NCBI RefSeq assembly: GCF_943193015.1
Contig: NZ_CALPCM010000057.1
Location: 1 to 10,157 of the forward strand
Length of the DNA: 10,157 bases
Reading direction: 5' to 3'
DNA from: Hominisplanchenecus_A murintestinalis
GTDB lineage: Bacteria; Bacillota; Clostridia; Lachnospirales; Lachnospiraceae
A model generated the notes under the pieces. That model saw only the letters and a program-made list of their open reading frames with translations, was not told the DNA's origin and ran no database searches. The number at the start of each line of letters is the position of its first letter. Positions within the stretch are counted from its first letter, which is position 1. Shown here piece after piece: positions 1-5,904 of this stretch. The translations under genes and the position numbers were made by a program.

Positions 1-42
1 CACCTTCTTCTGTTATCTGATTTATAGAAACTTATTAAACAA

Positions 43-86
43 GTAGTCTTGATTGACTACACCATTATTATACTAGGAGGAGAAGA
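43..86 (+). promoter_or_regulatory. Leader hairpin and strong ribosome site of the queuosine operon
   Basis: GTAGTC (43-48) and GACTAC (55-60) form a perfect 6-bp stem with a 6-nt loop. A near-consensus ribosome site, AGGAGGAG (75-82), follows and fixes the start at 88. PreQ1 riboswitches often precede this kind of operon, so I tried to fit one. The bases after the stem (CTACACC, then an A/T-rich stretch) recall preQ1-I, but no P1 partner is visible. I therefore call it only a hairpin. Part of the leader lies outside the window. Confidence 0.35.
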
Positions 87-87
87 A

Positions 88-774
88 ATGACAAATTCTG
101 TTTTATTTATATTTTCGATTGTTTTTTATCTTTTTGCGGTGGTGCTCGCCTATAAAATATTTGGCAAAACCGGGCTGTATGTGTTTACGGCGATTTCAGC
201 GATTCTTGCCAATATACAGGTATGTAAAAATGTGGATATTTTCGGGCTTTCTACCACTGCGGGAAATACGCTTTATGCGGCCAGTTTTCTGGTGACAGAT
301 ATTCTGTCTGAAAAATACGGAAAGAAAGCGGCGCAGAAAGCGGTCTACATCGGCCTGTTTACTACAATTATTTTCCTGGTGGGAACCCAGGGGCTGCTCA
401 GGTTTGTCCCGAATGCGAATGATATCATGAATGAGCCGATGACGATGCTGTTTGGTTTTGTGCCAAGGGTAGTTTTGGGAAGTACGCTGGGATATATCTG
501 CTCGCAGACGATAGATGTTACACTTTATCATTTAATCTGGAAAAAGACAGGCGATAATGAGAGGATGCTGTGGCTTCGGAACTGCGGTTCGACCCTGACC
601 TCTCAGGCTGTAGATACGGTGGTGTTTACATTTGCCGCTTTCTGGGGCGTGTATGATACGGAGGTATTTGTCAGCATTCTGCTTACAACTTATCTGTTTA
701 AAGCAATTGTTGCATTCTGCGATACGCCTTTTGTGTATCTGGCGAGAAAGCTTAAAGTGAAGGAGGAAAATTAA
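88..774 (+). CDS. yhhQ: Queuosine precursor transporter, YhhQ/VUT family (DUF165)
   Basis: This 228-aa integral membrane protein belongs to the VUT family, which takes up queuosine precursors (preQ0/preQ1 or queuine) across the cytoplasmic membrane. About six hydrophobic spans are visible, at roughly residues 5-22, 29-46, 85-103, 118-140, 174-190 and 195-217. Family signatures present are ANIQVCK (41-47), FLVTDILSEKYGKK (67-80) and GSTLTSQAVDT (167-177). The acidic and polar residues of the last two are strongly conserved in the family. The ATG at 88 is preferred over an in-frame TTG at 49 because the ribosome site lies just before 88 and the TTG falls inside the leader hairpin. The stop codon directly abuts the queF start, and the queF ribosome site is inside this gene's last codons. 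The two are therefore co-transcribed, which supports a queuosine role. The substrate within the pathway is inferred from family and neighbour. Confidence 0.9.
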   Translation: MTNSVLFIFSIVFYLFAVVLAYKIFGKTGLYVFTAISAILANIQVCKNVDIFGLSTTAGNTLYAASFLVTDILSEKYGKKAAQKAVYIGLFTTIIFLVGTQGLLRFVPNANDIMNEPMTMLFGFVPRVVLGSTLGYICSQTIDVTLYHLIWKKTGDNERMLWLRNCGSTLTSQAVDTVVFTFAAFWGVYDTEVFVSILLTTYLFKAIVAFCDTPFVYLARKLKVKEEN

Positions 775-1245
775 ATGTCTCAGTTACATGCGCTTGGAAA
801 GCAGACAGAATATCAAACGGATTATGCGCCGGAGGTACTTGAAAGTTTTGAAAATAAGCATATGGATAATGACTATTTCGTAAAATTCAATTGTCCGGAG
901 TTTACATCTCTCTGTCCAATTACGGGACAGCCGGATTTTGCGACGATCTACATATCTTATGTCCCGGATAGGAAAATGGTTGAGAGCAAATCCTTAAAAC
1001 TGTATCTCTTTTCTTACAGGAATCATGGAGATTTTCATGAGGACTGCTGCAATAAGATTATGAAAGATTTGATAAATCTTATGGAACCGAAGTATATTGA
1101 AGTCTGGGGGAAATTTCTTCCAAGAGGAGGGATTTCGATTGATCCGTACTGTAATTACGGAAAGAAAGGGACAAAATGGGAGGAGATGGCTTATGACCGT
1201 CTCGCCCATCATGACATGTATCCCGAAAAAGTAGATAACCGATAA
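775..1245 (+). CDS. queF: NADPH-dependent 7-cyano-7-deazaguanine reductase (preQ1 synthase)
   Basis: QueF reduces the nitrile of preQ0 to the aminomethyl group of preQ1, using two NADPH, in queuosine tRNA modification. The 156-aa protein is of the short, unimodular (Bacillus-like) type, which forms a tunnel-fold homo-oligomer in the cytosol. Diagnostic residues are all present: the nucleophile Cys47 in SLCPITGQPDF, the acid Asp54, the QueF motif ESKSLKLY (70-77) that binds NADPH, and His88-Glu89 in the substrate pocket. The constant offset of 8 from the Bacillus subtilis numbering as I recall it (Cys55, Asp62, His96, Glu97) supports a complete, active enzyme. An AAGGAGG ribosome site lies in the end of the transporter gene. 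No queC, queD or queE is in the window, so this locus may combine import of preQ0 with reduction; that is inference. Confidence 0.95.
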   Translation: MSQLHALGKQTEYQTDYAPEVLESFENKHMDNDYFVKFNCPEFTSLCPITGQPDFATIYISYVPDRKMVESKSLKLYLFSYRNHGDFHEDCCNKIMKDLINLMEPKYIEVWGKFLPRGGISIDPYCNYGKKGTKWEEMAYDRLAHHDMYPEKVDNR

Positions 1246-1255
1246 TAGATTTGGG

Positions 1256-1277
1256 TGCCCCGTGGTCTTACGGGGCA
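1256..1277. terminator. Shared hairpin between convergent queF and the 69-aa gene
   Basis: TGCCCCGT (1256-1263) and ACGGGGCA (1270-1277) form a perfect 8-bp GC-rich stem with a 6-nt loop. It lies 10 bp after the queF stop and covers the last codons of the convergent gene. The T-tract is weak on both sides (TCTTGCGT on plus). It probably acts as a bidirectional terminator, but a poor one. Confidence 0.6.
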
Positions 1278-1477
1278 TCTTGCGTATCCGAAAATTTATT
1301 ATAAGAGATAAGATTTCTGGGCGGAAGATAGGGATAGATATCTTCATAAGATTCCAGTTCTGCTTCGGTTTCAGGCGTGAAAGGGATCAGTCCGGTACAG
1401 TCCTGGAAGGAACAGGATTTTCCTAAATAATCGTATTCATCAATAATCTGACGGTTGGTCTTTGCGTTCTTTTTCAT
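1268..1477 (-). CDS. Small orphan protein, 69 aa, with a DCTGLIP core
   Basis: The function is not recognised. The gene is supported by an excellent ribosome site (AGGAGG, 4 nt before the ATG), by its own promoter-like region upstream, and by lying convergent to queF with a hairpin between. The protein is acidic and soluble, with no signal peptide or membrane span. An N-terminal Lys/Asn-rich stretch (1-10) leads to DYLGKSCSFQDCTGLIP (16-32), then a Glu/Tyr-rich segment (36-47) and YPYLPP (48-53). From memory, short proteins with this DYLG...DCTGLIP...YPYLPP layout occur in Lachnospiraceae without assigned function. Cys22 and Cys27 are the only cysteines. The last residues are encoded inside the terminator stem, so the C-terminal tail is probably not critical. 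Confidence 0.7.
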   Translation of the reverse strand: MKKNAKTNRQIIDEYDYLGKSCSFQDCTGLIPFTPETEAELESYEDIYPYLPPRNLISYNKFSDTQDAP

Positions 1478-1507
1478 AATTCCTCCTTGTGTAAAATGAT
1501 TTAGGTG

Positions 1508-1538
1508 TAGTATATGTACTTTTCAGTGTGATATACTA
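1508..1538. promoter_or_regulatory. Palindromic divergent promoter region (69-aa gene and truA)
   Basis: TAGTATAT (1508-1515) and ATATACTA (1531-1538) form a perfect 8-bp inverted repeat with a 15-bp centre. Each arm contains a TATACT -10 box, one per strand (plus 1532-1537, minus 1509-1514). The plus box has an extended -10 (TGATATACT). The two boxes are exactly 17 bp apart, so each occupies the -35 position of the other, and neither has a good -35. Two promoters may compete here, or the dyad may be an operator. Confidence 0.5.
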
Positions 1539-1647
1539 AAGGTATTATTTGGAGACGGAACGGTTTGCATTTTATGAAGCCGTGAAACTGAGTTGGAAAA
1601 AAATAAAAAAACGGGGGATTTGACTTTGGGAAAGGACGGTGCAGAAG

Positions 1648-2379
1648 ATGAATTATAGAATGGTTGTACAGTATGACGGAACGAGATATGCGGGCTGGCA
1701 GAGGCAGCCTATGGGGAAAGATACCATACAGGGGAAACTTGAGGCTGCGCTGGGAAGGATGACAGGAGAGCGGATAGAAATCAGCGGCGCGGGACGGACA
1801 GACGCAGGCGTTCACGCCAGAGGGCAGGTGGCGAATGTGCATCTGCCAGAGGGATACAGCGCCGAAGGCGTCAGAGATTATCTAAACTGCTATCTGCCGG
1901 AGGATATTTGCGTAACGGAGATGAGTGAGGTGTCTGAACGTTTCCACAGCAGGCTGAATGCAGGCGCAAAGACGTACCTGTACAGGATATCCACGAATAC
2001 GACAAAAAATGTATTTGAGAGGAAATATATTTATGATTTAGATGAAACCCTGGACGTGGGCAGAATGAAAATGGCGGCTGATTATCTTATCGGGGAGCAT
2101 GATTTTCAGGGCTTTTGCGCTAAGAAGATAAAGAAATCGACAATACGAAAATTGTATTCGGTTGAATTCCGGGAGCTGCCCGGAGAACTTCAGATTTCTT
2201 ACCGGGGCAGCGGGTTTCTTTATCATATGGTGCGGATTCTCACAGGGACTCTAATTGAAGTGGGAAAGTATGAAAGAACGCCGGAATCCGTACAGGAGGT
2301 TCTGCGGGCAAGAGAACGGGCAAAAGCCGGCTATACGGCTCCGGCGAAAGGGCTGTGTCTGATGCGGGTGGAATATTAG
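1648..2379 (+). CDS. truA: tRNA pseudouridine(38-40) synthase TruA
   Basis: TruA isomerises uridines 38-40 in the anticodon stem-loop of many tRNAs and acts as a homodimer in the cytosol. The 243-aa length is typical. The N-terminus MNYRMVVQYDGTRYAGWQ is the family's opening strand. The catalytic Asp52 lies in GAGRTDAGVHA (47-57). KTYLYRI (108-114) and GSGFLYHMVRILTGTLIEVG (187-206) are the conserved RNA-binding and active-site elements of the second half. A GTG at 1639 would add three residues, but it lies only 2 nt from the GGGAAAGGA ribosome site. The ATG at 1648, 11 nt away, gives the usual N-terminus. The gene is apparently monocistronic and ends 1 bp before the stop of the convergent LUD gene, leaving no room for an intergenic terminator. 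About 110 bp of A/G-rich leader precede it, with only a weak ACGGTTT/AAGCCGT stem-loop. Confidence 0.95.
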   Translation: MNYRMVVQYDGTRYAGWQRQPMGKDTIQGKLEAALGRMTGERIEISGAGRTDAGVHARGQVANVHLPEGYSAEGVRDYLNCYLPEDICVTEMSEVSERFHSRLNAGAKTYLYRISTNTTKNVFERKYIYDLDETLDVGRMKMAADYLIGEHDFQGFCAKKIKKSTIRKLYSVEFRELPGELQISYRGSGFLYHMVRILTGTLIEVGKYERTPESVQEVLRARERAKAGYTAPAKGLCLMRVEY

Positions 2380-2380
2380 T

Positions 2381-3016
2381 TTAGTATCCCAGAGATTCCC
2401 CTACCAGGATGACATGGATTCTTCCGGGAATCCTGCTGTAGCGAGTGACAAGAACCTGGGCGCAGAGACATTCGGGAGAAAGACAATCTGCACATACTCC
2501 GGTTTTTCCGCAGGGTGTATCCGAACCGAGGCGGACGGCATTTGGCGGGGCGGCAACATTATGCACCCGGTCAAGAGCCTCATCCACGGTTTTTGTTACT
2601 TTGTTCATGCCCACAACCAGAATGACATGGGCAGGGCCGAACGTGAGGGCGGCGACCCGGTTTCCGGTGCCGTCGATGTTTACCAGCTGTCCGTCCAGAG
2701 TGATGGCGTTGCTGCTCATTAGATAGTAGTCGGTAGAAAATGCTTTGCGGTAGATGACCTGCACTTCGTCAGGGGACTGTGCGTCGGCGCGGTCTAATAA
2801 TGTGACGGGCGCTTTTTTGAGCGCGTCAATCATGCCGCTCTCTTTTAAAGACATAGAGCCGCCCCAGGAAACCGTAGAGCCATTTTCAATAAGGGAGAGC
2901 GCTTTGTCTACGGCGGAAGAACTGTCCGGGCAGTAGTATCCGGACATGTTTCTCTTTTCCAGATGTTTGATTATCGTATTTGCCTGTCTTTCGTAAAATT
3001 CTTTCATAGGTGTCAT
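2381..3016 (-). CDS. LUD-domain protein, LutC/YkgG-like (DUF162)
   Basis: This 211-aa protein has a single LUD (lactate utilisation) domain. Family members LutB/LutC take part in Fe-S-dependent lactate oxidation, but the stand-alone clostridial type has no proven reaction. Recognisable parts are STVSWGGSMSLKESG (47-61) and TLDGQLVNIDGTGNRVAA (106-123), followed by FGPAHVILVVGMNKV (126-140). The C-terminus carries a cysteine cluster at 169, 175, 178, 183 and 185 (DTPCGKTGVCADC, then SPECLC). This has the look of a metal or Fe-S ligand set and is common in this subfamily. No lutA or lutB partner is nearby, which argues against a complete Lut complex. The ATG at 3016 has an AAGGAAG ribosome site; Met4 is the alternative. 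Expression is from the promoter at 3138-3166 through a structured leader. Confidence 0.85.
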   Translation of the reverse strand: MTPMKEFYERQANTIIKHLEKRNMSGYYCPDSSSAVDKALSLIENGSTVSWGGSMSLKESGMIDALKKAPVTLLDRADAQSPDEVQVIYRKAFSTDYYLMSSNAITLDGQLVNIDGTGNRVAALTFGPAHVILVVGMNKVTKTVDEALDRVHNVAAPPNAVRLGSDTPCGKTGVCADCLSPECLCAQVLVTRYSRIPGRIHVILVGESLGY

Positions 3017-3131
3017 AGAATCTTCCTTTCTGTATATTTGAATTCCATTCCTGCAAGCAACGAGCTAAGTGACTGCTTACAGGAATTTGGCGACTGCCGC
3101 GAGGGTCAGATACCCTGACCCTTCTGCTTTT
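3017..3131 (-). promoter_or_regulatory. Structured 5' leader of the LUD gene, candidate cis-regulatory RNA
   Basis: Reading the minus strand, three hairpins follow one another in the roughly 115 nt between the predicted transcription start and the ATG. H1 (3122-3102) is a perfect 8-bp AGGGTCAG/CTGACCCT stem with a GGTAT loop. H2 (3098-3089) is GGC-AGTC-GCC. H3 (3086-3047) is a 13-bp stem with one mismatch and a 14-nt loop. The 5' arm of H3 contains AATTCC, which can also pair with GGAATT just after H3 (3046-3041), so two folds compete. I could not match it to a known riboswitch class. Confidence 0.5.
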
Positions 3132-3137
3132 TCAGGA

Positions 3138-3166
3138 AGTATATCTAAAATAACGGGACTTGTCAA
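3138..3166 (-). promoter_or_regulatory. Sigma-A promoter of the LUD gene
   Basis: On the minus strand a perfect -35 TTGACA (3166-3161) and a -10 TATACT (3143-3138) are separated by exactly 17 bp. The start would be near 3131, directly before the hairpin-rich leader. Confidence 0.8.
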
Positions 3167-3202
3167 TGAGCAGAAAAGTTCCTGAAAACATAAATTTACC
3201 TA

Positions 3203-3233
3203 TTGACTCTAACGTTATGTCATACTTTATAAT
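3203..3233 (+). promoter_or_regulatory. MerR-type promoter with 19-bp spacer and internal dyad
   Basis: A -35 TTGACT (3203-3208) and a consensus -10 TATAAT (3228-3233) are 19 bp apart instead of 17. This is the hallmark of promoters that MerR proteins untwist. Between them lies the palindrome TAACGTTA, flanked by TGAC and GTCA half-arms. The gene just downstream encodes a MerR/TipAS regulator, so autoregulation is the natural reading. The promoter also rules out the ATG at 3234 as the start, because it directly follows the -10 box. Confidence 0.8.
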
Positions 3234-3260
3234 ATGCCTACACGAAAGGGGTGGAAAATC

Positions 3261-3992
3261 ATGATGACTGTTCATGAGGTAAGTGAGCTGACGGGAGTGA
3301 GTATACGCGCTCTTCATCATTATGACAGGATCGGGCTTCTGCATCCAGCAGAAATCACGGGTGCGGGTTATCGGCTGTATGACGATACGGCCCTGGAACG
3401 CTTGCAGTGTATCCTGCTGTTTAAAGAGCTGCAGTTTTCATTGAAAGAAATTAAGGATATCCTGGATAGCCCTGATTTCGATTACAGCAGGGCGCTTGAC
3501 CAGCAGATTACACTGCTCCAGATGAAAAAGGAACATCTGGAGAATCTGATAAACCTTGCTCGTGAAATAAAGCAGATAGGAGTGAAGAAATTGGATTTTA
3601 CAGTATTTAACACAAAAAAGATGGATGAATACGCAGAGCGGGCAAAAGAATCCTGGGGACAGACGCCGGAATACCGGGAGTTTGAAGAAAAGTCGAAAGA
3701 CAGGACAAAAGAAGACGAGCGGAAGCTGTGGGCTGGACTTATGGAAATCTTTACAGAATTCGGAAGTATGAAAGGCAGCAGTCCTTCCGGCAGTGCGGCG
3801 CAGAGGCTGGTAAAGAAACTGCAGGATTATATTACGGAGCATTTTTATACCTGTTCAGATGAAATTTTGGCGGCGCTTGGCAATATGTATGCCGGGGGTG
3901 GGGAGATGACCGACAATATCAATCATGCCGGAGGCGAGGGAACGGCGGAGTTTGCAGCCCAGGCTATTAAGGTATATTGCAGCATCCTCTAA
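3261..3992 (+). CDS. MerR-family regulator with TipAS drug-sensing domain
   Basis: This 243-aa transcription factor has an N-terminal MerR winged helix (about 3-72: TVHEVSELTGVSIRALHHYD, then wing GAGYRLYDD). A dimerisation coiled coil follows (about 76-115). The C-terminal TipAS-type domain (about 120-243) carries the family patterns YAERAKESWG, HFYTCSDEILAALGNMY and NHAGGEGTAEFAAQAI. Known relatives (Streptomyces TipAL, Bacillus Mta, SkgA) bind thiopeptides or other hydrophobic drugs and activate their own promoter and efflux genes. The ligand here is unknown. The start is ATG 3261 or 3264 after AAAGGGGTGG. No efflux gene adjoins it; the divergent LUD gene and the downstream methyltransferase operon are possible but unproven targets. 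No clear terminator follows, only a short TCCTATAGGA palindrome. Confidence 0.9.
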   Translation: MMTVHEVSELTGVSIRALHHYDRIGLLHPAEITGAGYRLYDDTALERLQCILLFKELQFSLKEIKDILDSPDFDYSRALDQQITLLQMKKEHLENLINLAREIKQIGVKKLDFTVFNTKKMDEYAERAKESWGQTPEYREFEEKSKDRTKEDERKLWAGLMEIFTEFGSMKGSSPSGSAAQRLVKKLQDYITEHFYTCSDEILAALGNMYAGGGEMTDNINHAGGEGTAEFAAQAIKVYCSIL

Positions 3993-4042
3993 TAGGTGCC
4001 TCCATATAGTCCTATAGGATAAATGGAAAACCTAAAGAAAAA

Positions 4043-4120
4043 TTTATAATTTCTACAGAACCCTCTTTATAACTGGTGTTTATAATCGTGTCTAAACAGA
4101 TGACAGATATAAGGAGGGTT
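4043..4120 (+). promoter_or_regulatory. Leader able to mask the ribosome site of the methyltransferase operon
   Basis: AACCCTCTTTAT (4059-4070) can pair along 12 positions (11 Watson-Crick, one G-U) with ATAAGGAGGGTT (4109-4120), which contains the ribosome site. A nested stem TGTTTA/TAAACA (4077-4082, 4093-4098) lies in the loop. Two TATAAT boxes are present, both with poor -35 regions. The box at 4045-4050 would start RNA near 4057 and include the masking arm. The box at 4081-4086 would start near 4093 and omit it. TTTATAA also occurs three times (4043, 4066, 4079) and could be a regulator site. Confidence 0.5.
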
Positions 4121-4125
4121 TTATT

Positions 4126-4701
4126 ATGTTCCGCTTTTTTATAGAATTTGTGAAGCATCCAAAGACAGTTGGCGCTGTCATGCCAAGCGGAAAAGCTTTG
4201 GCAGAGAAAATGATGGAGCCCATTCAGTTTGACAGGGCCGATTGTATTGTGGAATATGGGCCGGGGACGGGTTCATTTACCAGGAAACTGCTGAAATATA
4301 GAAAAGAGGGTACGAAGCTTATTTTAATAGAAAATAATCCCGTCTTTTATGATAGGCTGAAAAAGGAATTTGGTATGCAGAAAGAGGTAGTGATGATCCT
4401 GGGGAGCGCGGAAAACGTAAACGGATATCTGGCGCAATATGGAATAAAGACTGCGGATTATATTGTTTCAGGGCTGCCATTTACGTCTCTGCCAAAAGAT
4501 ATTTCAGAGAAAATACTGCTGGCTACGCAAAGGGCAATTGGGACAAAGGGACGGTTCCTTACATTTCAGTACAGTCTGGTTAAGCGGAAGTTTTTTGAGA
4601 AGTATTTTACTATAGCAGGCTGTTTGCTGGAACTGAAAAATATACCGCCAGCTTATGTTATGGTGATGAGGAAAAAAGCGGAAAGGGGGCAGAGAGTATG
4701 A
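4126..4701 (+). CDS. SAM-dependent methyltransferase, PmtA-like (phospholipid N-methyltransferase family)
   Basis: This 191-aa class I Rossmann methyltransferase is of the COG3963 type. Motif I is VEYGPGTGSF (42-51), which binds SAM. The acidic end of strand 2 is IENNP (68-72; Glu69), and SGLPFTSLP (115-123) replaces the usual motif IV. The N-terminus FVKHPKTVGAVMPSGKALAE (8-27) and the late NIPPAYVMVMRKK (172-184) match the short phospholipid methyltransferase family, and the fold is related to KsgA/Erm-type rRNA methyltransferases. A lipid head group is the likely substrate. An rRNA target cannot be excluded, but the aromatic N-P-[FY] motif of Erm/KsgA is absent. There is no membrane span. 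It is the first gene of a four-gene operon and overlaps the next by ATGA, consistent with translational coupling. Its ribosome site, GGAGGG, lies in the masking structure at 4059-4120. Confidence 0.75.
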   Translation: MFRFFIEFVKHPKTVGAVMPSGKALAEKMMEPIQFDRADCIVEYGPGTGSFTRKLLKYRKEGTKLILIENNPVFYDRLKKEFGMQKEVVMILGSAENVNGYLAQYGIKTADYIVSGLPFTSLPKDISEKILLATQRAIGTKGRFLTFQYSLVKRKFFEKYFTIAGCLLELKNIPPAYVMVMRKKAERGQRV

Positions 4702-5228
4702 TAGCTTTGTATTTTCTGGGATGCCTGCTGCGGCCGATATGCCTCCCGGTTCCTGAAACGCTGCTGGTATTGTGGGGAAGCAGGCAGGTAAGCCAGCCCC
4801 TGGCGCTGGCTGTGGGCGTGGCAGGTTCGGCAGCAGGGATAGCAGGGATGTACCTGATTTCCTCAAAGGTTTCCGAATGGATTGTAAAAAAGCTAAACTG
4901 CAGGAAAGCTCTGGAAGGCTTTCAGGACTATATTGCATACTATAAGACAAAAATGATAGCAGTACTTTTTATAATTCCTGTATTTCCGGATATTATCATT
5001 TCTATAGGGGCTGCTGTTTCAAAAATCAGCTTGCCGGTATTTGTCTTTATTGCTATAATGGCAAAAAGTGTTTCAATAGGAATGATCGTATATTCAGGGG
5101 AGATAGCCCATTTCCTTTGTTTGGAAAAATGGCAGGTGATTTTAACAGAGCTATTTTTGGTTAATATCATTTCCTCTGTTTTTAAAATTTATAACCGGGG
5201 CAGGGAGCGGTATGCAGATGCAGGATGA
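4698..5228 (+). CDS. VTT/DedA-family (TVP38-like) membrane protein
   Basis: This 176-aa polytopic membrane protein carries VTT-domain features. The N-terminal re-entrant-like segment RPICLPVPETLLVLWGS (12-28) has a buried Glu20. A Gly/Ala-rich span with GSAAGIAGMY (43-52) follows. The core IPVFPDIIISIGAAVSKIS (93-111) corresponds to the family's R-x-x-P-x-x-P/Asp signature, with the arginines replaced. A last span runs about 112-135. DedA/VTT proteins act as lipid scramblases or flippases (undecaprenyl phosphate or phospholipid) and affect antimicrobial peptide resistance. At 176 residues it is a little short, with a long Lys/Arg-rich loop at about 60-85. It overlaps the methyltransferase by 4 nt and the response regulator by 17 nt. 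A joint role of a lipid-modifying enzyme and a lipid mover is inferred from this arrangement. Confidence 0.75.
   Translation: MIALYFLGCLLRPICLPVPETLLVLWGSRQVSQPLALAVGVAGSAAGIAGMYLISSKVSEWIVKKLNCRKALEGFQDYIAYYKTKMIAVLFIIPVFPDIIISIGAAVSKISLPVFVFIAIMAKSVSIGMIVYSGEIAHFLCLEKWQVILTELFLVNIISSVFKIYNRGRERYADAG
4706..4726 (+). repeat. 21-nt exact direct repeat, copy 1
   Basis: These 21 bases (starting TTTGTATTTTC, ending GGGATGCCT), in codons 3-10 of the VTT gene, recur exactly at 7324-7344 in the same orientation. The flanks do not match. Confidence 0.8.
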
Positions 5229-5904
5229 ATATATTCTTATTGTAGATGATGATAAAGACATCAGGAATTTGCTGGGGATTTACCTGGAAAGTGAAGGGTA
5301 TCGGTTTATAAAGTGCGACAATGCAGAGAGGGCGCTTGAGGTGCTGGCGGAGTATCATGTTGCGTTGATTCTTCTGGATATTATGATGCCGGGGATGGAC
5401 GGGATAGCGGCATGTATGAAAATCAGAGAGAGAGCGAAAATGCCGATTATTTTTATGTCTGCAAAGGCAGAGGATATGGATATTGTAGAGGGGCTTATGG
5501 CGGGCGGCGATGATTATATAACAAAGCCGTTTCATCCTGTCCAGTTGGTTTCCAGGGTAAAAGCCCAGTTAAGGCGGTACAGGCAGTATAATGACAATCG
5601 TATTTCTGATAATATGCTGCATTATGAAGAACTGGCTCTGGACGCCAGCACACGGCAGACGTGGGTGAATGGAAAAGAGCTGCGGCTTACCTCCAAAGAA
5701 TATGAAATCTTAAAGCTTTTATTGGAGAATAAGGGAAGCATTCTGTCCATCCCGCAAATCTATGAGAGAGTGTGGAAAGAGGAGTTTTACCATTCTGAAA
5801 ACACAGTCATGATGCATATTGCAAATTTGAGGAATAAACTGCGGAATGCTACAGGGGGGGATGAATATGTCCAGACAGTGTGGGGAAGGGGATATAAATT
5901 GTAA
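5212..5904 (+). CDS. OmpR/PhoB-family response regulator (VanR-like)
   Basis: This 230-aa DNA-binding response regulator has a receiver domain at 6-121. It shows the acidic pocket Asp12-Asp13, phosphoacceptor Asp56 (LILLDIMMPGMDG), switch Ser83 and Lys105 (YITKPFHP). A winged-helix effector follows at about 133-230, with LRLTSKEYEILKLLLEN and the wing WGRGYKL at the end. All phosphorylation residues are intact. The start at 5212 lies inside the VTT gene after CAGGGAG; ATG 5218 is an alternative. It is followed directly by its kinase. It resembles the VanR group that responds to cell-envelope stress; the actual signal is unknown. Its place in the same operon as the lipid genes suggests that it regulates them. 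A run of seven G (5854-5860) lies in its last codons. Confidence 0.9.
   Translation: MQMQDEYILIVDDDKDIRNLLGIYLESEGYRFIKCDNAERALEVLAEYHVALILLDIMMPGMDGIAACMKIRERAKMPIIFMSAKAEDMDIVEGLMAGGDDYITKPFHPVQLVSRVKAQLRRYRQYNDNRISDNMLHYEELALDASTRQTWVNGKELRLTSKEYEILKLLLENKGSILSIPQIYERVWKEEFYHSENTVMMHIANLRNKLRNATGGDEYVQTVWGRGYKL

Noticed and set aside
1..87. PreQ1 riboswitch before the queuosine operon
   Set aside because: Position and pathway fit and a hairpin exists, but I could not build the preQ1-I pseudoknot (no P1 partner for the CC of CTACACC) nor a preQ1-II fold; the upstream sequence is cut by the window.
2414..2726. Two overlapping plus-strand frames inside the LUD gene
   Set aside because: Antisense shadows of a clearly conserved gene, without family character or sensible ribosome sites.
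3102..3131. Plus-strand terminator (8-bp stem followed by CTTTTT)
   Set aside because: No plus-strand gene ends before it; the same stem is better explained as hairpin H1 of the minus-strand LUD leader.
3234..3260. Start of the MerR gene at ATG 3234
   Set aside because: It immediately follows the -10 box and would lie upstream of the transcription start; ATG 3261/3264 has the ribosome site.
4126..4701. Erm/KsgA-type rRNA methyltransferase, i.e. macrolide resistance
   Set aside because: The SAM motif is shared, but the N-terminus, the SGLPFTSLP motif and the pairing with a VTT protein fit the phospholipid methyltransferase family better, and the length is shorter than Erm.
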